This document shows, piece by piece, positions 29,553-40,662 of a DNA stretch of 64,000 nucleotides. Where the stretch lies: the NCBI RefSeq assembly GCF_002836415.1, contig NZ_PJBP01000181.1, positions 17,505-81,504 on the forward strand. The letters run 5' to 3'. The position numbers and the translations under genes are program-made. This stretch comes from Psychromonas sp. MB-3u-54. Its GTDB lineage: Bacteria > Pseudomonadota > Gammaproteobacteria > Enterobacterales > Psychromonadaceae. How positions within the stretch are numbered: the stretch's first letter is position 1; each line of letters starts with the position of its first letter. A model generated the notes under the pieces. The model did not search any database and was not told where the DNA came from. It was given only the letters and a program-made list of their open reading frames with translations.

Positions 29553-29661
29553 GGTAGACTCCCCAGCGAACCCTCGGCACTTGAATCGCTTGCTATGGCT
29601 GCTGCCTTCCGGCTCTGACCAGGTTAACAAGTTTTCAATGCGAGGAACCAAGGAGCCTACC
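29553..29661 (-). ncRNA. ffs: 4.5S signal recognition particle RNA
   Basis: On the minus strand the RNA contains the hallmark SRP tip: CCTGGTCAGAGCCGGAAGGC followed by AGCAGCCA, with the GGAA tetraloop and the asymmetric AGCAG bulge that binds Ffh. The ends pair (GGTAGGCTCC with GGGGAGTCTACC), giving the long hairpin of about 109 nt expected for bacterial 4.5S RNA. Ends are estimated from the base pairing. Confidence 0.95.
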
Positions 29662-30250
29662 ATTGTCACTGTTATCAAGTGTTTATGTAACGACTTGATG
29701 AACAGAATTATACGTGATGAGGCAGATATTACAACCGCTATTTGACAATTTAACTGCGACTGCTTAATAATCACCCATTCCACTCAATTTAATCGGTTTG
29801 CGCTACTGTTATTCGTTAAGTTGAGCTTGGCAAGCTGTTAAGTTGAGCTTAAACAATACCCTTGCGAGCAGCAACATAATCGGTTTGCCCTACTGTTATT
29901 CGTTAAATTGAGCTTGGCAAGCTATTAAGTTGAGCTTAAACAATACCCTTGCCAGCAGAAACTTAATCGGTTTGCACTACTGTCATTCGTTAAGTTGAAT
30001 TTGGCAAGCTGTTAAGTTGAACTTAAACAATACCCTTGCCAGCAGCAACTTAATCGGTTTGCGCTACTGTTATTCGTTAAGTTGAGCTTGGCAAGCTGTT
30101 AAGTTGAGCTTAAGCAATACCCTGGCCAGCAGAAACTTAATCGTTTTGCGCTACTGTTATTCGTTAAGTTGAGCTTGGCAAGCTATTAAGTTGAGCTTAA
30201 GCAATACCCTGGCCAGCAGCAACTTAATATTTATTCTCTATCTAAGATGA
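29662..30250. other. intergenic region with 87-bp repeat array
   Basis: No gene recognised. Most of it is the five-copy array at 29791-30225. The ffs promoter should lie in 29662-29790. Confidence 0.6.
29791..30225. repeat. five tandem copies of an 87-bp unit
   Basis: Units start at 29791, 29878, 29965, 30052 and 30139, each exactly 87 bp, and the phase continues to 30225. Every unit contains AGCTTGGCAAGCT and TTAAGTTGAGCTTAA, two short palindromes. All six reading frames contain stops, so the array is non-coding. Copies differ by a few substitutions only. Confidence 0.97.
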
Positions 30251-31603
30251 CTAAAGCAGACCTTTGACTAATCTATCCGCTTTAAACCTGCGCATGCGAA
30301 TAAGAATTTTTTTAACATTGTCGGGATAATTGGCAATATCTTCAATTTCATTAAAGTGTTTAATTTTCCGGGTATTTGCTAATATGCCGGAAAGTTCTTT
30401 ATCCAGTAACCCTTTAATCTCCTGTTTAGGATCATCAATTAAAAGAGCATTTTCCAGATCTAAACGCCATGCTCGCGGATTTAGATTATGCCCGGTTAAC
30501 ATTGCAAAACGATTATCAGAATAGAGCCCTTTAAGATGAAAACTATTGGCCTTATCTTGCCAAAGATGAATTTTCAATAACCCTTTATCAATTGACTGCT
30601 GATGTTTGGTGGCAAACTTTTTAATATTACTTTCATAGAGATAAGGTAATGTACCGATAGTTTTAAAAGGTTTATCAGCTGGGATATAAAAGTCATTCGC
30701 CGTTTTATCTCCGACTATAATAGTCAGCTGCACGCCACGTGTTAATAGCGCATTGATATCTCGTACGATAGCACCCGGCAAGTTAAAATAGGGTGTAAAT
30801 ACAATCAATTCCTGCTCGGTACTTTGAAATATTTGACGAATCGTTTTATTGAGCTGATTTTTGCGGGCGCCCAATCCGAATAGCGGGGTAACAGTCAATT
30901 GATCCGGCGACACTTGCCCCTGATACTGGTAACTCGCTGTTTTCAAGTCGTGAGTTAATGTTTTATGCGCTAATTTGAGAGACTGGAAATCCGCTATGCT
31001 CTCAGTGTTTAGTGATGTTACCGCATTTGTACTTAAAAATTGATCTTGTAAAAACCGCACCAGAGAGTCGGCTAATACATTATTTTTTATTAACCAGTAA
31101 CGATCCAGACGGTATTTATCCTGTTGATGCAAATAGATATTATTTAAACTTGCGCCGCTGTAGAGCACCTGATCGTCAAAAATAAAACCTTTTAAATGCT
31201 GTACACCGAACAGTTCTTTACGTTTAACGGGGATGCCAATAATTTTGACACCAAGCCCTTCTGTTTTAGCCACCTGCTGGTACCAGATTGCATTGGTTGA
31301 CGCTGATTTATCGACGCCTATTAAACCTCGTTGTGCTCGATGGAAATCAACACAGACAACGATATCTAATGAAGGATTGTTTTTTTTAGCTTGATATAAA
31401 GCAGATAAAACGTCTGCGCCCGCCTGATCATCTTCAAGATAAAGCGCCGCGAGATAAATACGTTTTTTAGCGGTACTTATCTGTTTTAACAATTCGCTGT
31501 TAAATGATTTAGTAGTAAAGAGACAATCAATGTCCTCTACCGCAAGCGGAATTTTTTTTAGATTATTAAGAAACAACAAACTTTGTATAACTCGACTACT
31601 CAT
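30251..31603 (-). CDS. pssA: CDP-diacylglycerol-serine O-phosphatidyltransferase (PLD type)
   Basis: Makes phosphatidylserine, the precursor of phosphatidylethanolamine. A 450-residue member of the phospholipase D superfamily, the same size as E. coli PssA. The first HKD-type motif is H136-K138-D143 (HLKGFIFDD), and the second is HLKGLYSDNRFAMLTGHNL near residue 360. There is no membrane span, as expected for the peripheral proteobacterial enzyme. An 87-bp repeat array follows its stop codon. Confidence 0.94.
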   Translation of the reverse strand: MSSRVIQSLLFLNNLKKIPLAVEDIDCLFTTKSFNSELLKQISTAKKRIYLAALYLEDDQAGADVLSALYQAKKNNPSLDIVVCVDFHRAQRGLIGVDKSASTNAIWYQQVAKTEGLGVKIIGIPVKRKELFGVQHLKGFIFDDQVLYSGASLNNIYLHQQDKYRLDRYWLIKNNVLADSLVRFLQDQFLSTNAVTSLNTESIADFQSLKLAHKTLTHDLKTASYQYQGQVSPDQLTVTPLFGLGARKNQLNKTIRQIFQSTEQELIVFTPYFNLPGAIVRDINALLTRGVQLTIIVGDKTANDFYIPADKPFKTIGTLPYLYESNIKKFATKHQQSIDKGLLKIHLWQDKANSFHLKGLYSDNRFAMLTGHNLNPRAWRLDLENALLIDDPKQEIKGLLDKELSGILANTRKIKHFNEIEDIANYPDNVKKILIRMRRFKADRLVKGLL

Positions 31604-31684
31604 GATTTTTTAAACCCGGATATGTTGGAAAAAAACAAGATAAGGCTGCCTGAGCAACCTTATCTTAGTATTGACCAATTTAGG

Positions 31685-32875
31685 TTAGATTACTTTAACC
31701 AGTGCATCACATAGAGGTTGCATATTATCTTTGGTCATACCGGCGACAGAAATACGACCTGAACCTACGATATAAATAGCAAACTCTTCTTTTAAACGAT
31801 TGACCTGTTCAACGGACAAACCGGAGAAAGAAAACATACCATTCTGACGACTAATAAAGCTGTAATCTTTAGTAACACCCTTCTCTTTCAATGTGCTTAC
31901 AAACAATTCACGCATCTCTTTAATACGATCGCGCATATCTGCAACTTCTTTATCCCATTGCTGATAAAGATCGGGATCGGTCAGAATAGTGGTCACAATA
32001 GCAGCACCATGAGCCGGAGGATTGGAGTAATTTGAACGTATTCCTGATTTAATTTGACTAAATGCAGACTCCGCAATCTCGCTGTCCTCTGCTACCAAAG
32101 TGATGCCACCCACGCGTTCATTATATAAACCGAAGTTTTTAGAAAAGGAGTTAGCAACTAACAGTTCTTTATTGTATTTAGCAAAAATACGCAGTCCCTG
32201 AGCATCTTCTTCAACACCTTTTGCAAACCCCTGATAGGCAAAGTCAAAAAATGGAGTGGCACCTGAATCAGCAATCAATTTAGCTAAAATTTCCCATTGT
32301 TCCAAGGTAGGATCGATGCCTGTCGGATTATGGCAACAACCATGGAAAAGGACTAAATCACCCGTTTCAACGCTTTGTAATGAATCCACCATAGCATCGA
32401 AGTCTAAGTCATTATTTTCGGCGTTATAATAGGCATAATTGACCACATTAAGGCCTGCGGTTTTAAACACATTGCCATGATTTGCCCAGGTTGGGTTACT
32501 TACCCATATTTTTTTTATGCCCAGTTTTTTGACAGCAAAATCAGCTGCGGTACGCAGTGCGCCGGTGCCGCCTGGCGCCTGTGCCGTGCGTGCCCGATTT
32601 GATAGTACCACGTCGGAATCTTGGCCAAACAACAGTTTTTGAACAGCATCGCCGTAAGCGGCAATACCCTCAATGCTCAAATAACTTTTTGTCGTTTCTG
32701 TCGCTAGCAGGCGTTTTTCTGCTTCTTTCACGGTCGCCAAAATAGGGGTTTGCCCGCTTTCATTTTTATAAATCCCAACACCTAAATTTATTTTTTCACT
32801 GCGGGGATCTTTTTTAAATGCATCAGTTAATCCTAAGATGGGATCTGCTGGCGCCGTACTCACTTGTTCAAACAT
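31685..32875 (-). CDS. aspC: aspartate/aromatic amino acid aminotransferase
   Basis: A 396-residue PLP enzyme of aminotransferase class I, subgroup alpha, the same length as E. coli AspC and TyrB. The N-terminus [20 protein letters not shown] is characteristic. The PLP lysine lies in [14 protein letters not shown], and the conserved CCHNPTG is present. Aspartate versus aromatic preference cannot be settled, so the symbol is provisional. It is monocistronic between fumarase and pssA. Confidence 0.9.
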   Translation of the reverse strand: MFEQVSTAPADPILGLTDAFKKDPRSEKINLGVGIYKNESGQTPILATVKEAEKRLLATETTKSYLSIEGIAAYGDAVQKLLFGQDSDVVLSNRARTAQAPGGTGALRTAADFAVKKLGIKKIWVSNPTWANHGNVFKTAGLNVVNYAYYNAENNDLDFDAMVDSLQSVETGDLVLFHGCCHNPTGIDPTLEQWEILAKLIADSGATPFFDFAYQGFAKGVEEDAQGLRIFAKYNKELLVANSFSKNFGLYNERVGGITLVAEDSEIAESAFSQIKSGIRSNYSNPPAHGAAIVTTILTDPDLYQQWDKEVADMRDRIKEMRELFVSTLKEKGVTKDYSFISRQNGMFSFSGLSVEQVNRLKEEFAIYIVGSGRISVAGMTKDNMQPLCDALVKVI

Positions 32876-32959
32876 AATTATTCCTTACGTATACTGACGT
32901 TATCTGTCCATATCGTGTTATACCATCACTGCCTTTTCAAGCAATAAAAAACGTAATTA

Positions 32960-34498
32960 TTAAGCTAATTTATTAGCAATTTCTTCTATTTTAACTTTCC
33001 AGATGGCAGGCCCTTGCTCATGTACATTATTGCCTTTACTGTCAACGGCCACGGTAACAGGCATATCTTCGACATCAAATTCATAAATTGCTTCCATTCC
33101 TAAATCAGCAAATGCGACCACTCGGGATTTTTTTATTGCCTTAGACACTAAATAAGCGGCACCGCCAACGGCCATTAAATAGACAGACTTATGTTTGGCG
33201 ATTGAGTCAACGGTTTGTTGGCCGCGTTCAGATTTCCCGATCATACCGAGTAACCCGGTTTCTTCGAGCATAAAGTCCGTATATTTATCCATCCTTGTGG
33301 CTGTTGTAGGGCCGGCAGGACCAACAACTTCGTCTCGAACTGCATCAACAGGGCCAACGTAATAAATAAATCGCCCATTAAAATCAACTCCTTCTGGTAA
33401 TCCCTTTCCGGAACTTAGCAGAGAGTGGATACGTTTGTGAGCGGCATCTCGTCCGGTTAATATTTTTCCTGACAGAAGAAGAGAATCGCCACTTTTCCAG
33501 GTAGCCATATCAGCTTTAGTAAGGTTATTAACATTCACACGATGGACATTTGCACCTTCTTCTCGCGTAATTTCAGGCCAATCACTTAATTTCGGCGCGA
33601 CTAACTCCGCTTCCCCGCTACCATCAAGTTTAAAATGCGCATGTCTTGTTGCGGCGCAATTGGGAATCATCACCACGGGCAACGATGCCGCATGTGTCGG
33701 GCAACTTTTAATTTTAATATCAAGCACAGTGGTTAAACCACCTAACCCCTGTGCACCAATACCAAGTGCATTAACACGCTGCATAATTTCTAAACGAAGT
33801 TTTTCATCTGAATTTAACTGTTCAGGATTATTTTTAGCTTTTTCTTGTAAATCAAAGATATCCACAGCTTCCATTAATGACTCTTTCGCCATTACCGCCG
33901 CTTTTTCTGCAGTGCCACCGATGCCGATCCCCAACATACCCGGCGGACACCAACCAGCCCCCATGCTTGGCACGGTTTTTTCTACCCAGTCAGCAATTGA
34001 ATCCGACGGATTTAACATCACCATTTTTGATTTATTTTCCGAGCCGCCGCCCTTCGCCGCCACCATGACTTCAACTTTATCGCCCTTGACCATTTCTACA
34101 TGAACAACTGAGGGGGTATTATCCTTGGTATTTTTGCGTGCACCAGCGGGGTCTGCAACAATTGAAGCGCGCAGAGGATTACTCGGATCGGTATAAGCTT
34201 TGCGGACACCGGCATCGACCAACTCTTGTACTGTCAGTTCACCTTCAAATTGAACCTTCATACCGATTTTGACAAAAACAGTGACAATACCGGTATCTTG
34301 ACAAATCGGGCGTTTACCTTCGGCCGACATACGAGAATTAATGAGAATCTGAGCAATTGCATCTTTTGCAGCGGGATTTTGCTCCGCCTGATAAGCCTTA
34401 TGCATTGCTTGTATAAAATCCAGAGGGTGATAGTAAGAGATAAACTGTAATGCATTCGCAACGCTGTTGACAAAATCCTGTTGCTTAATAATAGTCAT
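32960..34498 (-). CDS. class I fumarate hydratase (iron-sulfur)
   Basis: Converts fumarate and malate. The start at 34498 is preferred because GGAG lies upstream and the open extension to 34582 has no site; this gives 512 residues. The three iron-sulfur cysteines lie in CQDTGIV, GAGWCPPGMLGIGIGG and IPNCAATRH. The C-terminal beta half (VVGPAGPTTATRMDKY, then MEAIYEF) is fused, as in FumA/FumB-type single chains. It is divergent from pabB across about 120 bp. Confidence 0.93.
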   Translation of the reverse strand: MTIIKQQDFVNSVANALQFISYYHPLDFIQAMHKAYQAEQNPAAKDAIAQILINSRMSAEGKRPICQDTGIVTVFVKIGMKVQFEGELTVQELVDAGVRKAYTDPSNPLRASIVADPAGARKNTKDNTPSVVHVEMVKGDKVEVMVAAKGGGSENKSKMVMLNPSDSIADWVEKTVPSMGAGWCPPGMLGIGIGGTAEKAAVMAKESLMEAVDIFDLQEKAKNNPEQLNSDEKLRLEIMQRVNALGIGAQGLGGLTTVLDIKIKSCPTHAASLPVVMIPNCAATRHAHFKLDGSGEAELVAPKLSDWPEITREEGANVHRVNVNNLTKADMATWKSGDSLLLSGKILTGRDAAHKRIHSLLSSGKGLPEGVDFNGRFIYYVGPVDAVRDEVVGPAGPTTATRMDKYTDFMLEETGLLGMIGKSERGQQTVDSIAKHKSVYLMAVGGAAYLVSKAIKKSRVVAFADLGMEAIYEFDVEDMPVTVAVDSKGNNVHEQGPAIWKVKIEEIANKLA

Positions 34499-34621
34499 GT
34501 AAAACTCCGTTAATATAAATAAGGGTATAAAGGGCTGATATGTGGGACAGAGAATGTTAATCTGTAAATACATATCCACCAAAACATTTGTTACAAAACT
34601 GTTGACTGAATTCTAAAAAAT

Positions 34622-36034
34622 ATGACTAATCCTAATTCCACTATATTAATACAGCCTCTTTCATTAACCATTGTCGAACTTACCAATATAAAAGCGCAGA
34701 TAGCAGGCTTAGATTGGGCGGTTTTACTTGAATCAGCCGGCAAGGATCATGTTGATAGCAGGTGGTCAATTATTAGTGCACAGCCCGTTGCTAATATGGT
34801 CACATATCAAGGGGTAAGCACAATAACACAGGGTAACAAAACTATCAGCGATTCTTCTGATCCGCTTGCGATACAACAAAACCTGCGCCAAAAATTATTT
34901 CATAATAGTACAATAGAGACGGATCTTCCCTTTACCGGAGGCGTATTAGGTTATTATTCCTATGGACTGGGGAATTATTTTGAGAATATTCAAAATGCAG
35001 ATAAACCGGTCACGCTTGAATTGCCTGAAATGGCGGTGGGTTTTTATGACTGGGCGTTACTCATTGATAATGAAAATGAACAAAATTATTTAGTTGTCCA
35101 TAAAATGAAACAGAGCAGCGCAAGCCTTCAGGCATTATGGCAGCAAAGATTTGCTTGGTTAAAAGCGCAAAATTTAAAAACAAACACCGAAAATTTTAAA
35201 TTATCGTCATCTTGGCAAGCAAATATGAGCAAATCACAATATGCGCATAAGTTTGCGAAAATACAAGAATACATACTCTCGGGCGATTGCTATCAGGTTA
35301 ATCTGGCGCAACGATTTCAAGCAAGTTACCAGGGTGACGAATATCAAGCTTATCAGGCTCTGCTGGCAGAGAACCGCCCGCCTTTTGCCGCTTTTATGCG
35401 TTTACCTGAACAAGCAATTATCTCACTGTCCCCTGAACGCTTTATAAAATTGCACAATAATATTGTAGAAACTAAACCAATCAAAGGAACAACACCGCGT
35501 TTTAATGATTTTTTAAAGGATCAAATCAGTAAACAAACATTATTAGACTCTGAAAAAGATCGTTCAGAAAACTTAATGATTGTGGATCTTTTGCGCAACG
35601 ATATTAGCCGGGTGTGTACGGCTGGCAGTGTCTCTGTGCCTAAACTGTTTGACATCGAAAGTTTTCCAGCCGTGCACCACTTAGTGAGCACAGTGGTTGG
35701 TCAATTGGACAGTATTTATAGCAGCGAAGATTTATTACGCGCCTGCTTTCCCGGTGGCTCAATTACCGGTGCGCCTAAAATACGTGCGATGGAAATAATA
35801 GCCGAATTAGAGCCGCATAACAGACAAATGTATTGCGGTAGCATTGGTTATGTTAATGGCAATGGGCAAACAGATACCAATATTGCCATTAGAACCTTAC
35901 TCTGTTATCAGGGGCATATTTATTGTTGGGCAGGAGGAGGTTTAGTCGCTGATTCAAATGTTGATGCTGAATATCAGGAGTGTTTTGACAAGGTAAGTAA
36001 AATTTTACCCTGTCTGGAAATTTTGAACAAATAA
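34622..36034 (+). CDS. pabB: aminodeoxychorismate synthase component I
   Basis: Combines chorismate with ammonia from PabA in folate synthesis. A 470-residue chorismate-binding enzyme. Signature motifs are PIKGTTPR, SEKDRSENLMIVDLLRNDI and GGSITGAPKIRAMEII. The PIKGT lysine favours PabB rather than TrpE (which has alanine). The ribosome site is weak. A heptamer array begins within 10 bases of its stop codon. Confidence 0.92.
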   Translation: MTNPNSTILIQPLSLTIVELTNIKAQIAGLDWAVLLESAGKDHVDSRWSIISAQPVANMVTYQGVSTITQGNKTISDSSDPLAIQQNLRQKLFHNSTIETDLPFTGGVLGYYSYGLGNYFENIQNADKPVTLELPEMAVGFYDWALLIDNENEQNYLVVHKMKQSSASLQALWQQRFAWLKAQNLKTNTENFKLSSSWQANMSKSQYAHKFAKIQEYILSGDCYQVNLAQRFQASYQGDEYQAYQALLAENRPPFAAFMRLPEQAIISLSPERFIKLHNNIVETKPIKGTTPRFNDFLKDQISKQTLLDSEKDRSENLMIVDLLRNDISRVCTAGSVSVPKLFDIESFPAVHHLVSTVVGQLDSIYSSEDLLRACFPGGSITGAPKIRAMEIIAELEPHNRQMYCGSIGYVNGNGQTDTNIAIRTLLCYQGHIYCWAGGGLVADSNVDAEYQECFDKVSKILPCLEILNK

Positions 36035-36391
36035 AGCTTCGAGCTGACGGCTATCGGCTGACAGCTGACGGCTGACGGCTTCGAGCTTCGAGCTTCGAGC
36101 TTCGAGCTTTCGAGCTTTCGAGCTTCGAGCTTCGAGCTTCGAGCTTCGAGCTTCGAGCTTCGAGCTTTCGAGCTTTCGAGCTTCGAGCTTTCGAGCTTCG
36201 AGCTTCGAGCTTTCGAGCTTCGAGCTTCGAGCTTCGAGCTTCGAGCTTTCGAGCTTCGAGCTTCGAGCTTCGAGCTTTCGAGCTTCGAGCTTTCGAGCTT
36301 TCGAGCTTTCGAGCTTTCGAGCTTCGAGCGGCGAGCTGACGGCTAACGACTGACAGCTGACGACTGACAGCTGACAGCCTTCGAGCTTCGA
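36035..36391. repeat. heptamer/octamer array (TTCGAGC / TTTCGAGC)
   Basis: The whole gap between the convergent pabB and cysB genes is a short-period array. The core is TTCGAGC with interspersed TTTCGAGC units, about forty in all. It is bordered on both sides by related heptamers of the GCTGACG/GCTGACA kind. No gene is present. The same heptamer, in the opposite orientation, forms the array at 58620-58766. Confidence 0.97.
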
Positions 36392-37411
<1,020 letters not shown>

Positions 37412-37639
37412 TTATTCTAACAGAGTTAGATCAAATATAGTTAACTAGTTATTCGCCGTGCTGTGGAAATTAACAGATTTAAAACACCGTGCACAATAGC
37501 GGTTGTTGGCGAGAAAAGTGATCTATATCAAATGTCTATTATTTCATTCTAAATTCAGAAAACAAATTGACACAAATCATAAACTTACCCGCAACTTGCC
37601 TCTAATATGCGCACATGACTAGTAAACAGGACATAATAG

Positions 37640-38029
37640 ATGACACATATTGATGAGACACAATTAAAAAAATTCCAAAAACAGCTTCTATCGTCCCTTG
37701 ATATATTACGTAATGACGTTTCAGATATTCTGTTAAGTTCAAGTCATGCAGGGCATAAACTGGCTGCTACACAATTACAAAAACTATCAAATTATCAATT
37801 AGTTGAATTAACGTCAAAACTTGATATCTCTTCTCTCGCGCATAAGACAAATGAGATTAAAAGTATTGATGCTTCGTTAAATGATATTGAATTAGGTTTA
37901 TATGGTTTTTGTTCCGATTGTGAAGCCGAAATTTCAATAGAAAAATTGCAACAAGATGTGACCACTAAACGTTGTGATATTTGTGAAAAAAAATATCAAA
38001 AGCAAAAATATAATCAGTTCAAATTATAA
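37640..38029 (+). CDS. small DksA/TraR-like zinc-finger protein
   Basis: A 129-residue protein. The N-terminal 85 residues look helical and could form a coiled coil. The C-terminus has a C4 zinc finger (C91, C94, C112, C115) in GFCSDCEAEIS...RCDICEKKY, the arrangement found in DksA/TraR proteins, which enter the RNA polymerase secondary channel. The DksA acidic tip is not obvious, so an RNA-polymerase role is only inferred. ACAGGACATAATAG precedes the ATG. A dispersed inverted repeat follows its stop. Confidence 0.75.
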   Translation: MTHIDETQLKKFQKQLLSSLDILRNDVSDILLSSSHAGHKLAATQLQKLSNYQLVELTSKLDISSLAHKTNEIKSIDASLNDIELGLYGFCSDCEAEISIEKLQQDVTTKRCDICEKKYQKQKYNQFKL

Positions 38030-38030
38030 A

Positions 38031-38079
38031 CCTAGGAGCCTAACGGGAATAATTAATGTGTTCTCGGTCAGGCTCCTGG
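38031..38079. repeat. dispersed inverted repeat, copy 3
   Basis: CCTAGGAGCCTAAC pairs with the inverted GTCAGGCTCCTGG; the right arm reads TTCTCGGTCAGGCTCCT, as at 2974-2989. It sits two bases after a stop codon and may double as a terminator hairpin, although no T tract follows. Confidence 0.6.
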
Positions 38080-38160
38080 AAAACAGCCAAGGAGTATTTA
38101 ACTTACTCATTGCAACATTGACTTTCGCTACTTATAATAGGCAAATTTAGAGTTGCTAAT

Positions 38161-39849
38161 TTGCCTATTAATAATCCAATAACACCCCCTGAAGCGCAGC
38201 CGGACAGCGGTTATGCTAATCTATTAAAGCCTCTTGCGGCGGAACAATGCTCACCCGATTTCAGCGCCCGACTGTCAACGAAAAATAACAATAAAAATAA
38301 TTGGCTGTCGATGTATCCGGTTGTTTCTCAAATTATTACGCATTTTGAAAAATTACCACAGCCTTTACTGGTATTTAACTCAGTATATTGGCAAGCGGCT
38401 ACCAGCGTTATCTTTGAATGTAGTCCTCCCGATTATGCACTTCTGGCGCTACTTAATTACAATCAGGAAACGTTATTTGGACGACTCACTCAGGAGTCAG
38501 AAAAAACGATCAATTTTGAGCAAGGTGAAATTTTCAATTACAATCATGGCTGTTTGGTTTTACATATCAGTCCTCTTTTGATTAATCCACCCTTGTGGTT
38601 TTTAATCAAATCATTTTTAATTACACGCACCCTACCTGCAAGATCAGCAGTAAACGGTGAAAAATTTAAGGGAAAACCGCCAGAGCAACCTTCCGAGCAG
38701 GTAGACACGAAAATAATACTGGTGGCCAATCGTTACCAACTTGATGAATTATCTCAAATTGATCCGGAATATAATCAAGTCGGTTCATTGTTTACGGAAT
38801 TGTCGGCGCAAATAGATGCAACGGATGAAAATATAAACTGTCTGCAAAATTTCTGTCTGCAGCTGATAGAAAAAAATGATTTAACCCCGTTATCTGCGGA
38901 TGCTTTGTCTTTATTGTTCCATCATCTTGCAAGTTTGTGCGAACACCAAAAAAGACTGCTTTTTTCGCCTGAAGTCATTGAAAAAATGCTGCGCTATGCG
39001 CAGGTGTTCAGCCCTGATGCCTCTCAGCTTGAAGCTGCTGACTTACAAAAAGTCATTGAATTACAATCTCAGGCTCAATCATTAGCACAAAATTATAGTG
39101 ACCAGGCCCTGCTCGAAAAACAGTTAAAAATACAGTTAAAAGGCAAAGAAACGGGGCAAATAAATGGTTTGTCCGTCGTTGAATTAATGGGTTACCCAAC
39201 TGAATTTGGTGAAATATTTAGAATATCTGCAAGTGATATGATAGGTGACGGTGAGGTTATTGATGTTGAAAGAAAAGTCGAAATGGCGGGCAATATTCAT
39301 GCTAAAAGTACCTTAATAGTACAAGGTTATTTAAATCATCTTTTCACTCACGTCCATAATTTCCCACTTTCCTGCAATGTTGTTTTTGAACAATCCTATC
39401 AGGAAAGTGATGGTGATAGCGCTGCATTGGCCATCTTATTAGCAGTAACATCATGTTATGCGCAGACCCCCGCACAACAAAATTTATTTGTGACAGGGGC
39501 ATTAGATCAACACGGGAACGTCCTGGCGATAGGCGGAATTAATCAAAAAATACAATCGGTGACACGTTTATTTTCGAACGGTTTATTAAATGATCCTATT
39601 ACCATATTAATACCCGCAGCTAATCACATTAACTTAACCTTAGATGCACAAAGTATGCAGTTGGTCAGGGACAATAAAATCAATATATTTGGGATTAATC
39701 ACTGCAGGGAAGCCTTCCCCTTTGCATTAAACGCCTCTTTTACTGAGATTGTTTCATTGATAAACAAACGGATTGAATTATTACAAAAAGAAGTACATGA
39801 AGAGTCTGAACATAGTTTATTAAGCCGTGTTTTTTCAAAATTTCGTTAA
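38161..39849 (+). CDS. Lon-like protease (LonH/YcbZ type)
   Basis: A 562-residue homologue of E. coli YcbZ, which also lies just before fabA. Only the C-terminal Lon peptidase domain is strongly conserved. The catalytic dyad S420 (ESDGDSAALA) and K463 (GGINQKI) are 43 residues apart, as in Lon S679/K722. The N-terminal part lacks a canonical Walker A motif. The start is TTG at 38161 without a strong ribosome site, so it is uncertain. Confidence 0.85.
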   Translation: MPINNPITPPEAQPDSGYANLLKPLAAEQCSPDFSARLSTKNNNKNNWLSMYPVVSQIITHFEKLPQPLLVFNSVYWQAATSVIFECSPPDYALLALLNYNQETLFGRLTQESEKTINFEQGEIFNYNHGCLVLHISPLLINPPLWFLIKSFLITRTLPARSAVNGEKFKGKPPEQPSEQVDTKIILVANRYQLDELSQIDPEYNQVGSLFTELSAQIDATDENINCLQNFCLQLIEKNDLTPLSADALSLLFHHLASLCEHQKRLLFSPEVIEKMLRYAQVFSPDASQLEAADLQKVIELQSQAQSLAQNYSDQALLEKQLKIQLKGKETGQINGLSVVELMGYPTEFGEIFRISASDMIGDGEVIDVERKVEMAGNIHAKSTLIVQGYLNHLFTHVHNFPLSCNVVFEQSYQESDGDSAALAILLAVTSCYAQTPAQQNLFVTGALDQHGNVLAIGGINQKIQSVTRLFSNGLLNDPITILIPAANHINLTLDAQSMQLVRDNKINIFGINHCREAFPFALNASFTEIVSLINKRIELLQKEVHEESEHSLLSRVFSKFR

Positions 39850-40005
39850 TTAATTTTGCGTATGCTTTATGATTTATAACAACTCTTTATGAATAAAGTT
39901 GATTGTTATTTATCTGTCGTATAAAGTGTGCTCAAAATTTTCCAGGGTATTTCTATTTTTTTATGAAATACCTCACCACTTGCAATGATGACAGATAAGT
40001 GAATT

Positions 40006-40545
40006 ATGACTAAAATACTATCCCAAAAAGAGTTGGGTAAAAACTCTTATACAAAAGAAGAATTAATAAAATGTGGTCAAGGTGAGTTATTTGGAAAAGG
40101 AAATTGCCAACTGCCTGTAGATAAAATGCTGATGCTGGATCGAATCATCTCTATTACCGAGACCGGCGGCGAATTTGGTAAAGGCGAATTGATTGCAGAA
40201 TTAGATATCGATGAAGCATTATGGTTTTTTGAATGCCATTTCCCGGGTGACCCTGTTATGCCCGGTTGTTTAGGTCTTGATGCCATGTGGCAATTAGTCG
40301 GCTTCTTCCTCGGTTGGAGTGGCGGTCCGGGAAAAGGTCGTGCACTGGGTGTAGGTAATGTTAAATTTACCGGACAAATTTTACCCACCTCCAAAAAAGT
40401 AACTTACCGTATCACCCTCAAACGTTTGATTATGCGCAAACTTGTTATGGGTATTGCTGACGGTGTTGTTGAAGTGGATGGGAAAGCCATTTATACGGCA
40501 GAAGATCTGAAAGTGGGTCTATTTGTTGATACAACCAGTTTCTAA
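40006..40545 (+). CDS. fabA: 3-hydroxydecanoyl-ACP dehydratase/isomerase
   Basis: Introduces the cis double bond of unsaturated fatty acids at the C10 stage. At 179 residues, the active-site pair is H78 ([15 protein letters not shown]) and D92. It lies after the Lon-like gene, as in E. coli. Together with fabB in this window it supplies unsaturated chains. A terminator follows at 40593-40628. Confidence 0.97.
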   Translation: MTKILSQKELGKNSYTKEELIKCGQGELFGKGNCQLPVDKMLMLDRIISITETGGEFGKGELIAELDIDEALWFFECHFPGDPVMPGCLGLDAMWQLVGFFLGWSGGPGKGRALGVGNVKFTGQILPTSKKVTYRITLKRLIMRKLVMGIADGVVEVDGKAIYTAEDLKVGLFVDTTSF

Positions 40546-40555
40546 TTTCACTAAC

Positions 40556-40596
40556 ACCTACTAAAATCTACTAAAACCTACTAAAATCTACTAAAG
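40556..40596. repeat. 11-bp tandem repeat after fabA
   Basis: Nearly four copies of an 11-bp unit (CTACTAAAAYC, alternating T and C at the variable position) lie between the fabA stop and its terminator. Confidence 0.85.
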
Positions 40597-40628
40597 CACT
40601 GTATATGCCAATATCAGTGCTTTATTTT
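40593..40628 (+). terminator. terminator of fabA
   Basis: AAAGCACTG (40593-40601) pairs with CAGTGCTTT (40615-40623), followed by ATTTTTA. Confidence 0.8.
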
Positions 40629-40662
40629 TATCTTCCCCCCCCCTAAAATTTACAGGTTGAAA

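Noticed and set aside
29508..29783. Protein-coding frames on both strands around 29.6 kb
   Set aside because: The sequence is the SRP RNA gene; the SRP tip motif and end pairing explain it without translation.
29791..30225. Possible CRISPR array
   Set aside because: The units are contiguous 87-bp repeats without unique spacers, and no cas genes are present.
36035..36391. Possible CRISPR or iteron-type replication origin
   Set aside because: Seven- and eight-base units without spacers and no initiator gene nearby; it is a short-period array.
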